Shown here: positions 21,882-31,701 of the stretch, in pieces | Layout of the letters: each line of letters opens with the position of its first letter | Position numbering within the stretch: the first letter of the stretch is position 1 | Assembly (NCBI RefSeq): GCF_020179835.1 | Contig: NZ_JAIUDA010000002.1 | Coordinates: 124,001 to 188,000 of the forward strand | From: Pantoea sp. alder81 | GTDB lineage: Bacteria; Pseudomonadota; Gammaproteobacteria; Enterobacterales; Enterobacteriaceae | Direction of reading: 5' to 3' | DNA length: 64,000 nt | Position numbers and translations under genes: made by a program | The notes under the pieces: model-generated | Databases searched by the model: none | What the model was told of the DNA's origin: nothing | What the model saw: only the letters and a program-made list of their open reading frames with translations

Positions 21882-22944
21882 CCTCAACCGGCACACGGGG
21901 CGCGAGCGCGCACATTAGCTCGTAGCCCACCGTGCCGGCGGCTTTCGCCACCTCATCAATTTTCACCTGATTGCCCCACAGCTCCACTTTGGAACCAATT
22001 CCGGCCTGCGGACAAGGTTCAAGGTCAATCATCATCATATCCATCGAAATCGCGCCCAGCGTCTGGGTACGGATGCCGTCGACGCTCACCGGCGTGCCGG
22101 TAGGCGCATGGCGCGGATAGCCGTCGGCATAGCCACAAGCCACAATCCCGATGCGCTGCGATGAGGATGCATGATAGCGATAGCCATAACCCACGCCGTC
22201 TCCAGCACTGAGTTGCTGCACACCAATAATTTCACTGTTTAGGGTCATTACCGGCTGCAATCCGGTACTGGCAATATCCTGCCAGTCTCCGCTTGGCGAT
22301 GCGCCATAAAGAATGATACCCGGACGCACCCAGTCAAAGTGCGCTTCAGGATGCCACAAGGTGGCGGCGGAGTTGGAGAGCGAGCGCGGGCAATCCAAAC
22401 CTTCGGCAGCCAGTTCAACGCGCTTCATCGGCTCGATCAGACCTTCCGGATTTTCTGCGTCCGCAAAGTGCGCCATCAGCGTCATCTCGCCGACGTTGGG
22501 CAACGCACGCAGTTTCTGCCACACTGCCTGAACCTGTTCCGGGCGAAAACCGAGACGGTTCATGCCGCTGTTCATCTTCACATAGATATCAACCGGTGCA
22601 GAGAGCGAGGCTTTGGCCAGTGCCTGAATCTGCCAGTTACTGTGCACGCTGGTGGTCAGGCGATAGCGATCGATCAGCGCCAAATCTTCTGCATGGAAAA
22701 AACCTTCAAGCAGCAGAATCGGTTTTTTCCAGCCCTGCTCACGCAGCAGAATGGCTTCTTCCATATTCAGGAGCGCGAAACCATCGGTTTCTGCCAGGCT
22801 TTGCCAGACGCGGTTAATACCGTGCCCGTAAGCATTGGCTTTGACCACTGACCAAACACGCGACTGCGGTGCAGCCTGCCGCACAATCGCCAGATTGTGG
22901 CGCAGCGCCTGTTGATGAATGGTAGCGCCAGTAGGACGTGACAT
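21874..22944 (-). CDS. dadX: Catabolic alanine racemase
   Basis: A 356-aa PLP enzyme that converts L-alanine to D-alanine for degradation. PLP-Lys35 is in WSVVKANAYGHG, and the catalytic Tyr is in DGVGYGYRY near residue 253. Length and neighbours match E. coli DadX rather than biosynthetic Alr. It is the second gene of dadAX, 21 bp after dadA, so substrate racemisation and D-alanine oxidation are co-expressed. It converges on the MFS gene with an 8-bp overlap. Confidence 0.95.
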   Translation of the reverse strand: MSRPTGATIHQQALRHNLAIVRQAAPQSRVWSVVKANAYGHGINRVWQSLAETDGFALLNMEEAILLREQGWKKPILLLEGFFHAEDLALIDRYRLTTSVHSNWQIQALAKASLSAPVDIYVKMNSGMNRLGFRPEQVQAVWQKLRALPNVGEMTLMAHFADAENPEGLIEPMKRVELAAEGLDCPRSLSNSAATLWHPEAHFDWVRPGIILYGASPSGDWQDIASTGLQPVMTLNSEIIGVQQLSAGDGVGYGYRYHASSSQRIGIVACGYADGYPRHAPTGTPVSVDGIRTQTLGAISMDMMMIDLEPCPQAGIGSKVELWGNQVKIDEVAKAAGTVGYELMCALAPRVPVEVI

Positions 22945-22965
22945 GCTTGTGCTCTCCCTGAGGTC

Positions 22966-24267
22966 TCAACGCGCCGCGTTAGCATTACGCAACGGCGAAG
23001 AATGGGGCTCGAATCCCGGCAGGTAACGCAGCACTGACAAATCGTCTGCGGCAATTGCCGGTTTCTGACCGGAAATCAAATCGGCCAATAGCTGACCGGA
23101 TCCACAGGCCATGGTCCATCCCAGTGTTCCGTGACCGGTGTTGAGATAGAGATTAGACAGCGGGGTACGCCCAACAATCGGCGTGCCGTCCGGCGTCATC
23201 GGACGCAATCCCGTCCAGAACGTGGCCTGTTCAACAAAACCGCCTTCAGGATAAAGATCGCTGACCACCATCTCCAGCGTTTCACGTCGTGCAGGCGTGA
23301 GTTTGGTGTTAAAACCAACAATTTCTGCCATGCCGCCCACGCGAATGCGATCGTCAAAGCGGGTAACCGCCACTTTGTAGGTTTCATCGAGGATGGTGGA
23401 CACCGGTGCAGCTTTCGGATCCTTAATCGGAATGGTGAGGGAATAGCCTTTGAGCGGATAAACCGGAATCGATACGATATCTTTTAACAGTGCGGTCGAA
23501 TAGGAACCAAATGCCACCACATAGGCGTCCGCCTTAATCACTTCTTCACCACACTTCACACCGTAAATGCGATTGCCTTCACGCAGCAATTGATCAACCG
23601 AGGTGTCATAGCGGAAGGTAACGCCGGCAGCGGCCGCCATCTCCGCCAGGCGCTGGGTAAACAACTGGCAGTCGCCGGTTTCATCATTGGGTAAGCGCAG
23701 ACCGCCTGTCAGCTTGTGAGCCGTAGCGGCCAGCGCAGGTTCAACGCTGTGGAGCTGATGTGCTTCCAGCAGTTCATAAGGCACACCGGCTTCTTTCAGC
23801 ACGGCGATATCTTTGCTGGCACTTTCAAACTGTTGCTGGGTGCGGAACAGTTGCAAGGTACCGCCCTGACGTCCTTCATAGGCAATACCGGTGGAGGCGC
23901 GCAATACTTTCAGGCAATCACGGCTGTATTCAGCAATACGCACCATGCGCCCTTTGTTTTCCTGATAATGCCGCATGTCGCAGTTACGCAGCATGTTCCA
24001 CATCCACTCCAGCTGGAATTTGCTGCCGTCGAGGCGAACGGCCAATGGCGCGTGACGCTGAAACATCCATTTTACCGCTTTAAGCGGCACGCCCGGTGCT
24101 GCCCAGGGCGCTGCATAGCCTGGAGAGATCTGGCCAGCGTTACCCGCGCTGGTTTCCAGCGCTGCGCCAGGCTGGCGGTCGATGACCGTTACCTCATGTC
24201 CAGCCTGCGCCAGATACCAGGCACTCGCCACTCCCACTACACCACTTCCAAGAATTACTACGCGCAT
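22966..24267 (-). CDS. dadA: D-amino acid dehydrogenase small subunit
   Basis: A 433-aa flavoprotein that oxidises D-alanine to pyruvate and passes electrons to the respiratory chain at the inner membrane. The FAD Rossmann motif [33 protein letters not shown] segment is at residues 3-31, and the C-terminal FAD contact is [15 protein letters not shown]. It is the first gene of the dadAX operon; in E. coli the operon is controlled by CRP and Lrp, and a CRP-like site lies upstream here. Confidence 0.96.
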   Translation of the reverse strand: MRVVILGSGVVGVASAWYLAQAGHEVTVIDRQPGAALETSAGNAGQISPGYAAPWAAPGVPLKAVKWMFQRHAPLAVRLDGSKFQLEWMWNMLRNCDMRHYQENKGRMVRIAEYSRDCLKVLRASTGIAYEGRQGGTLQLFRTQQQFESASKDIAVLKEAGVPYELLEAHQLHSVEPALAATAHKLTGGLRLPNDETGDCQLFTQRLAEMAAAAGVTFRYDTSVDQLLREGNRIYGVKCGEEVIKADAYVVAFGSYSTALLKDIVSIPVYPLKGYSLTIPIKDPKAAPVSTILDETYKVAVTRFDDRIRVGGMAEIVGFNTKLTPARRETLEMVVSDLYPEGGFVEQATFWTGLRPMTPDGTPIVGRTPLSNLYLNTGHGTLGWTMACGSGQLLADLISGQKPAIAADDLSVLRYLPGFEPHSSPLRNANAAR

Positions 24268-24768
24268 AAGCCCCTCGCCGCGGCAAAAGCATAATCAACC
24301 ATGAATGCTGTCTGTATCAGCATAACCAGACAGCACTTCTCATCTTACATTCGACAGACATATTTCACATGTTTTTCACCTTTCTGCACACAGAAATCAT
24401 GAGGTAGTGCAAAAATCAGGATTTTTTATGCCATAAAACCATTAACCAGCAATTTATTATGCGCAAGGCAGTGCTTTTCTCTTTTTTCAGGAGAAAGCGC
24501 CGTAGTCATACAATGTGCTTATAAACAGAATTTTGTTCTGCCAATCAATTAAAAACCAACAGTTGTCATCAGTAATGACTTAAGCGCTGATTTTTGAATG
24601 ATTTTCTGCCAAAAGAATTCGATTGAGTTCCGGTTTCGGATAAGCGACAGTGGACTATCATTGAAGTGTTCGCTCAGTTTTATTGGGCCGTCTTTCTCAG
24701 GATGAAGCCTTAAACGATCGTGACAGGTGACAATCCGTTGCCTGCCGCTTGCAAAACAGAGGTGCGCT
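24268..24768. other. Divergent dadA-ycgB regulatory region
   Basis: A 501-bp gap, AT-rich from 24360 to 24620. It contains a CRP-like site near dadA. No convincing sigma-54 or hairpin structure and no supported reading frame were seen. The last ~40 bp form an open extension of ycgB that lacks homology. Confidence 0.55.
24354..24369. promoter_or_regulatory. Possible CRP site upstream of dadA
   Basis: ACAGA-N6-TCACA has one perfect half-site and a weak second half, about 90 bp upstream of dadA. E. coli dadAX is CRP-activated, which makes it plausible, but the match is partial. Confidence 0.35.
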
Positions 24769-26304
24769 ATGACGACAATCTTTGACGAGCCAACCCGGAG
24801 CAGTAAACGACTCAGTGATGGACCCGACTGGACCTTCGAACTGCTTGATGTCTATCTGGCGGAAATTGACCGTGTAGCGAAAAGCTACGGGCTTGATACC
24901 TATCCGCATCAAATCGAAGTCATCACCTCCGAACAAATGATGGATGCCTACTCCAGCGTGGGAATGCCGATTAACTACGCACACTGGTCGTTCGGTAAAA
25001 AATTCATTGAAACCGAACAACGCTATAAACATGGCCAGCAGGGTTTAGCGTACGAAATCGTCATTAACTCCAATCCTTGTATTGCCTATTTAATGGAAGA
25101 GAACACCATGACCATGCAGGCGCTGGTGATGGCGCACGCGTGCTATGGGCACAACTCTTTCTTTAAAAATAACTATTTATTCCGCAGCTGGACCGATGCC
25201 AGCTCCATCGTCGATTACCTGTTATTCGCGCGGAACTACATCACTGATTGCGAAGAGCGATATGGCGTGGAAGAAGTGGAACGACTGCTCGACTCCTGTC
25301 ATGCGCTGATGAATTACGGCGTCGATCGCTATAAACGTCCGCAAAAGATTTCGCTGCAGGAAGAGAAAGCCCGGCAAAAAAGCCGTGAAGAGTATTTGCA
25401 GAGCCAGGTGAACACCTTATGGCGCACCCTGCCGCGCAAAGAGAAGGAATCCGTGCACGTTCAAGCGGCGCGTTATCCTTCGGAACCTCAGGAGAACCTG
25501 CTCTACTTTATGGAAAAAAACGCCCCGCTGCTGGAATCCTGGCAACGTGAGGTGCTGCGTATCGTGCGTAAGGTCAGCCAGTATTTCTACCCGCAGAAAC
25601 AGACGCAGGTAATGAACGAAGGATGGGCGACGTTCTGGCATTACACCATCCTCAACCATATGTACGACGAAGGGAAAGTGTCGGAACGCTTTATGATGGA
25701 GTTCCTGCACAGCCACACCAATGTGGTCTATCAACCGCCGTATAACAGCCAATGGTATAACGGGATAAATCCTTACGCGTTGGGCTTCGCCATGTTCCAG
25801 GACATCAAGCGTATCTGCCAGTCACCGACGGAAGAAGATCGCTACTGGTTCCCGGACATCGCCGGTTCCGACTGGCTGAAAACGCTGCACTTTGCCATGC
25901 GTGAATTTAAGGATGAGAGCTTCATCAGCCAATTCCTGTCGCCCAAAGTGATGCGCGACTTCCGCCTGTTTACGGTAATGGATGACGATCGCAATAACTT
26001 CCTGGAAATTGCCGCGATTCACGATGAGGCCGGCTACCGTGCGATTCGTCAACAGCTGTCGGCGCAGTACAACCTGAGCAATCTGGAACCTAATATCCAG
26101 GTCTATAACGTGGATCTGCGCGGAGACCGTTCGCTGACTTTACGCTACGTGCCACAGCAACGCGCACCGCTGGATAAAAGCCGCCGCGAAGTGCTGAAGC
26201 ATGTGCATCGTCTGTGGGGGTTCGATGTGATACTTGAACAACAGAATGAAGATGGCAGCGTCGAGTTGCTGGATCGGTCGCCACCGCGCGGACCGGCACT
26301 TTAA
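24769..26304 (+). CDS. ycgB: SpoVR family protein YcgB
   Basis: A 511-aa member of the SpoVR family, named after a Bacillus sporulation protein; biochemical function is unknown. Highly conserved blocks include DGPDWTFELLDVYLAEIDR near the N-terminus, MAHACYGHNSFFKNNYLF, and MNEGWATFWHYTILNHMYDEGKV, the latter two His-rich and metal-site-like. The start at 24769 has GAGGTG upstream and matches the E. coli N-terminus. The protein is functionally tied to YeaG and YeaH in many bacteria; here the yeaGH operon is about 8 kb away. It ends at a bidirectional terminator. Confidence 0.94.
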   Translation: MTTIFDEPTRSSKRLSDGPDWTFELLDVYLAEIDRVAKSYGLDTYPHQIEVITSEQMMDAYSSVGMPINYAHWSFGKKFIETEQRYKHGQQGLAYEIVINSNPCIAYLMEENTMTMQALVMAHACYGHNSFFKNNYLFRSWTDASSIVDYLLFARNYITDCEERYGVEEVERLLDSCHALMNYGVDRYKRPQKISLQEEKARQKSREEYLQSQVNTLWRTLPRKEKESVHVQAARYPSEPQENLLYFMEKNAPLLESWQREVLRIVRKVSQYFYPQKQTQVMNEGWATFWHYTILNHMYDEGKVSERFMMEFLHSHTNVVYQPPYNSQWYNGINPYALGFAMFQDIKRICQSPTEEDRYWFPDIAGSDWLKTLHFAMREFKDESFISQFLSPKVMRDFRLFTVMDDDRNNFLEIAAIHDEAGYRAIRQQLSAQYNLSNLEPNIQVYNVDLRGDRSLTLRYVPQQRAPLDKSRREVLKHVHRLWGFDVILEQQNEDGSVELLDRSPPRGPAL

Positions 26305-26307
26305 GCA

Positions 26308-26338
26308 TAAAAAAACCGGACTGTGAAAGTCCGGTTTT
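26308..26338. terminator. Bidirectional terminator between ycgB and fadR
   Basis: An 11-bp stem (26312-26322 with 26328-26338), loop GTGAA, is flanked by A and T runs on the two sides. It can stop both convergent transcripts. Confidence 0.9.
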
Positions 26339-26341
26339 CTT

Positions 26342-27061
26342 TTAGCGCTTGCTGGCTAAATCATCTGGCATACTTTTTTGCATGCTATGCCAAATCTCTC
26401 CGCTGCGACGCCCATACTCACGTACGGTATCGACAATCTGATCCTGTGTGGGATTCGCACTGCACAAATCCGCCAGTTGACGGTAGAAGCTGCGAGCCTG
26501 ATGACGCGCCTCAGGATTAGAGAAGTAGTGACGACCCACTCGGGTATATAACCCTTTTAAGCCATTCAAAATCAAACCGTAAATCGGGTTACCGGACGCA
26601 AAGGCCAAACCACGGAACACACGATAATCCAGTTCAGTGTAAGCTTCCGCTTTGTCCTCTTCGCTCAGTGCGGTTTCCAGCACTTCACGCGCTTTGTCCG
26701 GATGGTGGCGCAGTGCACGGCTGATAAAGATCGACGCGATGTTAGTGCGCACCGACAGCAGATTATCAATTAGCTGCGGTACGCTATCGTGATCGAGGCG
26801 GGCAAGCGTTTCGAGAATGTTGAGGCCTGAAGTTTCCCAGAAATCGTTCACACGCGTAGGTTTACCATGCTGAATGGTTAACCAGCCATCGCGGGCCAGA
26901 CGCTGTAAAACTTCACGCAAGGTCGTGCGCGTGACACCAATCAGTTCAGAAAGCTCACGTTCAGCAGGCAGGATAGATCCCGGCGGAAAGCGACTGTTCC
27001 AGATGCTTTCAATAATATACTCTTCAGCAAATCCTGCGGGGCTTTGCGCCTTAATCACCAT
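26342..27061 (-). CDS. fadR: Fatty acid metabolism regulator FadR
   Basis: A 239-aa GntR-family regulator. The N-terminal winged helix has [36 protein letters not shown] with the recognition helix in TRTTLREVL; the C-terminal domain binds long-chain acyl-CoA. It represses fatty-acid degradation genes and activates fabA/fabB. A near-consensus FadR operator lies in front of fadD in this window. The length equals E. coli FadR. Confidence 0.96.
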   Translation of the reverse strand: MVIKAQSPAGFAEEYIIESIWNSRFPPGSILPAERELSELIGVTRTTLREVLQRLARDGWLTIQHGKPTRVNDFWETSGLNILETLARLDHDSVPQLIDNLLSVRTNIASIFISRALRHHPDKAREVLETALSEEDKAEAYTELDYRVFRGLAFASGNPIYGLILNGLKGLYTRVGRHYFSNPEARHQARSFYRQLADLCSANPTQDQIVDTVREYGRRSGEIWHSMQKSMPDDLASKR

Positions 27062-27377
27062 AGCATTTATTTCTCATTGCTTTCTTTGTCGTAATGGCAC
27101 TCATCATACCAGAGCGGCTATAGCGTAAATAGACTGACAACCGATTAAAAGCGCGCGCTGGCGCAAAATTCAGCGGTGTTTTTGAACAGTCACACATCAA
27201 CGCACTCGTTTGCGTACTACTGACCTTTCGTAACATCCGCTTGATCAGTAAATGCGATTTTTATGGCCTGGATCAGACTTAAGTCATTTTTGTACATGAT
27301 TTTTTCCCGTTACCTGGCTGGCACGGTTACGCTTTTGGTTTACACTGCGAAGCATTAATGGTTACAGGATAAGCAAT
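27062..27377. other. fadR-dsbB intergenic region lacking nhaB
   Basis: 316 bp between divergent fadR and dsbB. In E. coli nhaB occupies this place. I see no nhaB reading frame or remnant here, only AT-rich promoter-like DNA on both sides. Confidence 0.6.
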
Positions 27378-27911
27378 ATGTTGCGATATTTGAATCAATG
27401 CTCACGTGGACGTGGAGCATGGTTATTACTGGCTCTGACAGCACTGGCTTTTGAACTGGCTGCACTCTTCTTCCAACACGTCATGGGACTGAAACCCTGT
27501 GTGATGTGCATCTACGAACGCTGTGCGCTGTTTGGCGTCATGGGCGCAGGCATCGTTGGCGCCTTCGCCCCAAAATCCCTGCCCATTCGTTGGGCCGCAA
27601 TCCTGATTTGGCTGTACAGCGCTTATAAGGGCTTGATGCTTTCGATTGAACATACGGATATTCAGTTGCACCCGAATCCGTTTGTCACCTGTGACTTTGC
27701 TGCGCGTTTCCCCACCTGGCTGCCGCTGGATAAATGGCTGCCATCGGTGTTTGTTGCCAGTGGCGATTGTGCAGAGCGCAGCTGGACATTCCTGACCTGG
27801 AGTATGCCGCAGTGGATGATCGTTATCTTTGCCGCGTATCTGCTGGTCGGCGCGCTGGTGCTGATTGCCCAGCCGTTTAAGCCAAAACGCCGCGATTTAT
27901 TTAGCCGTTAA
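27378..27911 (+). CDS. dsbB: Disulfide bond formation protein B
   Basis: A 177-aa inner-membrane protein with four membrane helices that reoxidises DsbA and passes electrons to quinones. The first catalytic pair is Cys41-Val-Met-Cys44 ([11 protein letters not shown]); the second pair is in [12 protein letters not shown] and [11 protein letters not shown]. The length equals the E. coli protein. A strong bidirectional terminator follows. Confidence 0.96.
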   Translation: MLRYLNQCSRGRGAWLLLALTALAFELAALFFQHVMGLKPCVMCIYERCALFGVMGAGIVGAFAPKSLPIRWAAILIWLYSAYKGLMLSIEHTDIQLHPNPFVTCDFAARFPTWLPLDKWLPSVFVASGDCAERSWTFLTWSMPQWMIVIFAAYLLVGALVLIAQPFKPKRRDLFSR

Positions 27912-27918
27912 TCAAAAC

Positions 27919-27946
27919 AAAACAGGCAGCTCTCGCTGCCTGTTTT
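27919..27946. terminator. Bidirectional terminator between dsbB and ycgN
   Basis: A perfect 12-bp stem (27919-27930 with 27935-27946) with a TCTC loop has A-rich and T-rich ends suiting both convergent genes. Confidence 0.88.
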
Positions 27947-27950
27947 CACT

Positions 27951-28397
27951 TCACCCGTTACGATCGGGTCGATCGATAATGTGATCTTCCCAGTCGCGCA
28001 CTTCACTTTCCCGCACCGCAATAAAACGCACCGAGATACGCTGCGCATGCATCGCCTTTTTCGAACCGGCCACCAGTGGATGCCATGCAGGCAATGTCCC
28101 GCCTTCGCCTAACAAACGATAAGCGCAGGTGCGCGGCAACCAGTTAAAGGTGGTGAGGTTTTCACGCGTGAGCTTGATGCAGTCCTCTTCATACTCAAAC
28201 CGGCGCTCATAGTTACGGCACTGGCAGGTTTTGATATTCAGCTGATTGCAGGCCACATTAGTGAAATAGATTTCATCGGTATCCGCATCCTGCAACTTGT
28301 TCAGGCAGCACTGGCCGCAGCCGTCGCACAGTGATTCCCACTCTGCATCGTCCATTTGGTCAAGGCGTTTTGTCTGCCAGAAAGGTTGTTCAGTCAT
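27951..28397 (-). CDS. ycgN: YcgN family cysteine-cluster protein
   Basis: A 148-aa UPF0260 protein of unknown function. It has the N-terminal cysteine cluster [11 protein letters not shown] and a second group in [13 protein letters not shown], a pattern of a metal- or Fe-S-binding domain. The start at 28397 (MTEQPFW) aligns with E. coli YcgN; 11 more in-frame residues upstream lack homology. Downstream of ycgM on the same strand, after 65 bp. Confidence 0.92.
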   Translation of the reverse strand: MTEQPFWQTKRLDQMDDAEWESLCDGCGQCCLNKLQDADTDEIYFTNVACNQLNIKTCQCRNYERRFEYEEDCIKLTRENLTTFNWLPRTCAYRLLGEGGTLPAWHPLVAGSKKAMHAQRISVRFIAVRESEVRDWEDHIIDRPDRNG

Positions 28398-28462
28398 GAT
28401 CGCGGTCCGGGTTGTGCAATAAGACCGCACCTTATAAAGGGTTAGGTGCGGTGATGCAAGTT

Positions 28463-29122
28463 TTACAGTACGCGGGTGGTAATACCGTGACCGGCCAGCG
28501 AAATTTCAAGCTTGTCGCCAGAACGCATTGGGCCCACGCCTTCCGGGGTGCCCGTCAGGATCACGTCGCCCGCCCGCAGCGTAAAGTACTGGCTCATGTA
28601 AGCAATCAGCGGCAGGATTTTGTGAATCATATCCGCTGTACTGCCATGCTGGCGCACTTCGCCATTCACTACCAGCTTCAGTTCGGTATCTTGCGGGTCA
28701 CCGCTGAATTCAGAAACCGGGATGAAGCCTGACAGCGGGCAAGAATTATCGAACCCTTTGGATTTTTCCCACGGCTGGCCGGCTTTTTTTAAGCCCGCCT
28801 GCACGTCGCGCAACGTCAGATCCAATGCCACGCCATATCCGGCAATCGCTTTGACCACATGCTCTTCCGTTGCCTGTTTCAGCGTTGAGCCAATCAGCAC
28901 CGCCAGTTCCACTTCGTGATGCACTTCGCCGAAGTTGGCTGGAATCGAGAGCGGCTGACGCAGATCGCACACCGCCGTTTCCGGTTTGATAAACACCACC
29001 GGCTCTGTCGGCGTGGCACTGCCCATTTCCTTGATGTGCTTCGCATAGTTGCTGCCCACGCAAACCACTTTGCTGACGGGATAATCCAACAAAGCGCCCT
29101 GCCAGTTACGATGCTGATACAT
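28463..29122 (-). CDS. ycgM: Fumarylacetoacetate hydrolase family protein YcgM
   Basis: A 219-aa FAH-fold protein, probably an acylpyruvate hydrolase or related decarboxylase with a divalent metal. Metal-binding acidic residues are in [11 protein letters not shown] and [10 protein letters not shown]; the C-terminus has [11 protein letters not shown]. The start at 29122 (MYQHRNW, preceded by AGGGGAACAGC) gives the E. coli length. The substrate is not defined by sequence. Confidence 0.92.
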   Translation of the reverse strand: MYQHRNWQGALLDYPVSKVVCVGSNYAKHIKEMGSATPTEPVVFIKPETAVCDLRQPLSIPANFGEVHHEVELAVLIGSTLKQATEEHVVKAIAGYGVALDLTLRDVQAGLKKAGQPWEKSKGFDNSCPLSGFIPVSEFSGDPQDTELKLVVNGEVRQHGSTADMIHKILPLIAYMSQYFTLRAGDVILTGTPEGVGPMRSGDKLEISLAGHGITTRVL

Positions 29123-29388
29123 GCTGTTCCCCTGCATTAGTTGTGTTTGATGCCAGTCTGACTGGCGGATAGGTCAGGTTCAGTGCCGGAACGCGGCAAG
29201 CTGAGGAGGATTATATTAGCGGTTTTATGGCGGCAGACGTGGCGGAAATTGTCAAAAGTCGTTAATCATGCTCAACAAACAGGATCACCGCCTGAAATTA
29301 TTGCCCGCAATAATGCTTAAAGCGGGCGAATAATTAATGCAAATAACACTGAGGATATTTACAGGGCATATTTACAGAGGAATCCGAA

Positions 29389-29664
29389 TTAAACTTTTTT
29401 ACTCTGATCAAGGTGAATGTTGAGCAGACTTTCAACCGGTGGTGGGATCTGTAAATAATAGCCTTGATCGCTCAAACCTTGCTTAACTTTATTGATATCT
29501 GCATTAGCCAGTTTGTCGCGTTTGTCCAGTGATAGCACCATGGCCAGCTGGGGTTTACCAAAGCCGCGCAGCAGTTCTTCAGGAACACGTGAAAAATCGT
29601 CTTTTTTTTCAACATAAAGATAAGTTTGTTCACGTTGCGGGCTTCTGTAGATCACACAAAACAT
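29389..29664 (-). CDS. ycgL: YcgL family protein
   Basis: A 91-aa DUF709/YcgL protein of unknown function, starting MFCVIYRS and containing [27 protein letters not shown] and [10 protein letters not shown]. It is shorter than E. coli YcgL because the latter is annotated with extra N-terminal residues. It lies next to and divergent from minC, as in E. coli, with a 153-bp shared upstream region. Confidence 0.9.
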   Translation of the reverse strand: MFCVIYRSPQREQTYLYVEKKDDFSRVPEELLRGFGKPQLAMVLSLDKRDKLANADINKVKQGLSDQGYYLQIPPPVESLLNIHLDQSKKV

Positions 29665-29817
29665 ATTTTTTACTCGAATTAACCTGTGGCGTCACTTGCC
29701 TGAATATAGCAGTAACTATAACATGCTTGCAGAACTTCGAATATTGACCGTTTGATGTTAATGATGATTTTATCGACGTACATCTTAGGGTCGTAAAACA
29801 GGACTGAGTCAGGACAG

Positions 29818-30528
29818 ATGTCGCAAACGCCAATCGAATTCAAGGGAAGCAGTTTTACCCTGTCAGTGGTTCATCTGCACCATTCGCAACCCGAGGTGAT
29901 TCGTCAGGCGCTGCAGGACAAAATCGACCAGGCACCTGCGTTTTTGCAGAATGCACCGGTGGTGCTCAACGTGTCAGCACTGAACGGTGACATCAACTGG
30001 AAGCAGATGCAGCAGGCGGTCATCGCCACCGGTTTACGCATTGTCGGTGTCAGCGGTTGTAAAGATGAAACCCTGAAAAAGATGATTGCCCGTGCAGGCT
30101 TGCCGGTGCTGTCAGAAGGCAAAGAGAATCGCAAGCGTGCGGAAGCGCCAGTGGTAGAAGAAGCCCCGCCCATTGTGGCGCCGGTCGCTGAAACCACCAG
30201 TAAAACCCGCATCATCAATACGCCAGTGCGCTCAGGCCAACAGATTTACGCGCGTAATGCCGACCTTATCGTCACCAACAGCGTCAGCGCCGGTGCCGAA
30301 CTGGTGGCAGACGGCAATATTCATATTTACGGCATGATGCGCGGTCGTGCGCTGGCCGGTGCCAGCGGTGAACGCGACAGCCAGATTTTCTGCACCAACC
30401 TCGCAGCCGAGTTGGTCTCTATTGCCGGGGAGTATTGGATGATTGATCAGATTCCGGCGGAATTCTTTGGTAAAGCTGCGCGTCTGTGTCTTAAAGACAA
30501 CGCGCTCACCATTCAGACACTTTATTAG
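29818..30528 (+). CDS. minC: Septum site-determining protein MinC
   Basis: A 236-aa division inhibitor that blocks FtsZ polymerisation away from mid-cell. The N-terminal MinC_N domain ([14 protein letters not shown]) binds FtsZ. A Pro/Ala/Val-rich linker ([14 protein letters not shown]) leads to the beta-helical C-terminal domain ([33 protein letters not shown]) that dimerises and binds MinD. First gene of minCDE; minD follows after 33 bp. Confidence 0.96.
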   Translation: MSQTPIEFKGSSFTLSVVHLHHSQPEVIRQALQDKIDQAPAFLQNAPVVLNVSALNGDINWKQMQQAVIATGLRIVGVSGCKDETLKKMIARAGLPVLSEGKENRKRAEAPVVEEAPPIVAPVAETTSKTRIINTPVRSGQQIYARNADLIVTNSVSAGAELVADGNIHIYGMMRGRALAGASGERDSQIFCTNLAAELVSIAGEYWMIDQIPAEFFGKAARLCLKDNALTIQTLY

Positions 30529-30561
30529 GCCCCTTTTCTTTCGTTAAGGAAATCAACATTT

Positions 30562-31374
30562 ATGGCACGCATCATTGTAGTTACATCGGGTAAAGGGGGC
30601 GTTGGCAAGACCACGTCAAGCGCGGCCATCGCAACCGGTTTAGCGCAGAAAGGCAAAAAAACTGTCGTCATCGATTTTGATATCGGTCTGCGTAACCTCG
30701 ACCTGATCATGGGCTGTGAACGCCGTGTGGTTTATGACTTCGTCAACGTCATCCAGGGCGATGCAACACTGAACCAGGCACTGATTCGTGACAAGCGCAC
30801 GGAGCAACTCTATATTCTGCCTGCTTCACAAACACGCGATAAAGATGCGCTGACCCGCGAAGGCGTAGAAAAAGTATTAAACGACCTGGCTACGATGGAA
30901 TTTGACTTCATCGTCTGTGATTCGCCAGCGGGTATCGAAACCGGTGCACTGATGGCGCTGTACTTCGCGGATGAAGCGATTATCACCACCAACCCGGAAG
31001 TCTCTTCCGTGCGTGACTCCGATCGTATCCTCGGCATCATTTCTTCTAAATCGCGTCGTGCTGAAAACAGCCAGGACCCGGTGAAAGAGCATCTGCTACT
31101 GACCCGTTACAACCCAGGCCGCGTGACGCGTGGTGACATGTTGAGCATGGAAGACGTGCTGGAAATCCTGCGCATTCCACTGGTGGGTGTGATCCCGGAA
31201 GATCAGTCGGTACTTCGTGCCTCGAACCAGGGTGAGCCGGTCATTCTCGACGCTAACTCTGACGCCGGTAAAGCTTACGCTGATACCGTAGATCGCCTGC
31301 TTGGCGAAGAACGCCCCTTCCGCTTTATTGAAGAAGAGAAGAAGGGTTTCCTGAAACGCCTGTTCGGGGGATAA
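30562..31374 (+). CDS. minD: Septum site-determining ATPase MinD
   Basis: A 270-aa ATPase that recruits MinC to the membrane and oscillates with MinE. The deviant Walker A motif is SGKGGVGKTT with Lys11 and Lys16. The C-terminal amphipathic membrane-targeting helix (EEKKGFLKRLFGG) is intact. minE begins 3 bp downstream, so the two are translationally linked. Confidence 0.98.
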   Translation: MARIIVVTSGKGGVGKTTSSAAIATGLAQKGKKTVVIDFDIGLRNLDLIMGCERRVVYDFVNVIQGDATLNQALIRDKRTEQLYILPASQTRDKDALTREGVEKVLNDLATMEFDFIVCDSPAGIETGALMALYFADEAIITTNPEVSSVRDSDRILGIISSKSRRAENSQDPVKEHLLLTRYNPGRVTRGDMLSMEDVLEILRIPLVGVIPEDQSVLRASNQGEPVILDANSDAGKAYADTVDRLLGEERPFRFIEEEKKGFLKRLFGG

Positions 31375-31377
31375 CCA

Positions 31378-31647
31378 ATGGCATTATTAGATTTCTTTTT
31401 ATCCCGTAAGAAGAACACAGCCAACATAGCCAAGGAAAGGCTGCAGATTATCGTAGCCGAACGCAGAAGGGGCGACAGTGAGCCCCACTATCTGCCACAA
31501 CTGAAGCGCGATATTTTGGAAGTGATCTGTAAATACGTGAAGATTGATCCGGATATGGTGACCGTTCAGCTGGATCAGAAAGGGGACGATATCTCCATCC
31601 TGGAGCTTAACGTCACTCTGCCGGAGACGGAAGACGAGCCTAAATGA
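31378..31647 (+). CDS. minE: Topological specificity factor MinE
   Basis: An 89-aa protein that stimulates MinD ATPase at the edge of the polar zone, leaving mid-cell free for division. The N-terminal membrane/anti-MinCD segment ([26 protein letters not shown]) and the C-terminal topological domain ([26 protein letters not shown]) are both complete. It closes the minCDE operon and is followed by a strong hairpin. Confidence 0.97.
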   Translation: MALLDFFLSRKKNTANIAKERLQIIVAERRRGDSEPHYLPQLKRDILEVICKYVKIDPDMVTVQLDQKGDDISILELNVTLPETEDEPK

Positions 31648-31664
31648 CAGTAGCGGGTTCCTGA

Positions 31665-31693
31665 TTTTCCCCTGCGTTGTGCGCAGGGGAAAA
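31665..31693. terminator. Bidirectional terminator between minE and rnd
   Basis: A 12-bp stem (31665-31676 with 31682-31693) starts with TTTT and ends with AAAA. It lies between the convergent minE and rnd stops. The outer T/A runs are inside the stem, so direction of best termination is uncertain. Confidence 0.6.
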
Positions 31694-31701
31694 CCTTCGG
31701 C

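Noticed and set aside
22339..22851. 170-aa frame antisense to dadX
   Set aside because: dadX is a complete, well-conserved gene on the other strand; long antisense frames are common in GC-biased codons. The same applies to frames antisense to gapA, dadA, fadD and prc.
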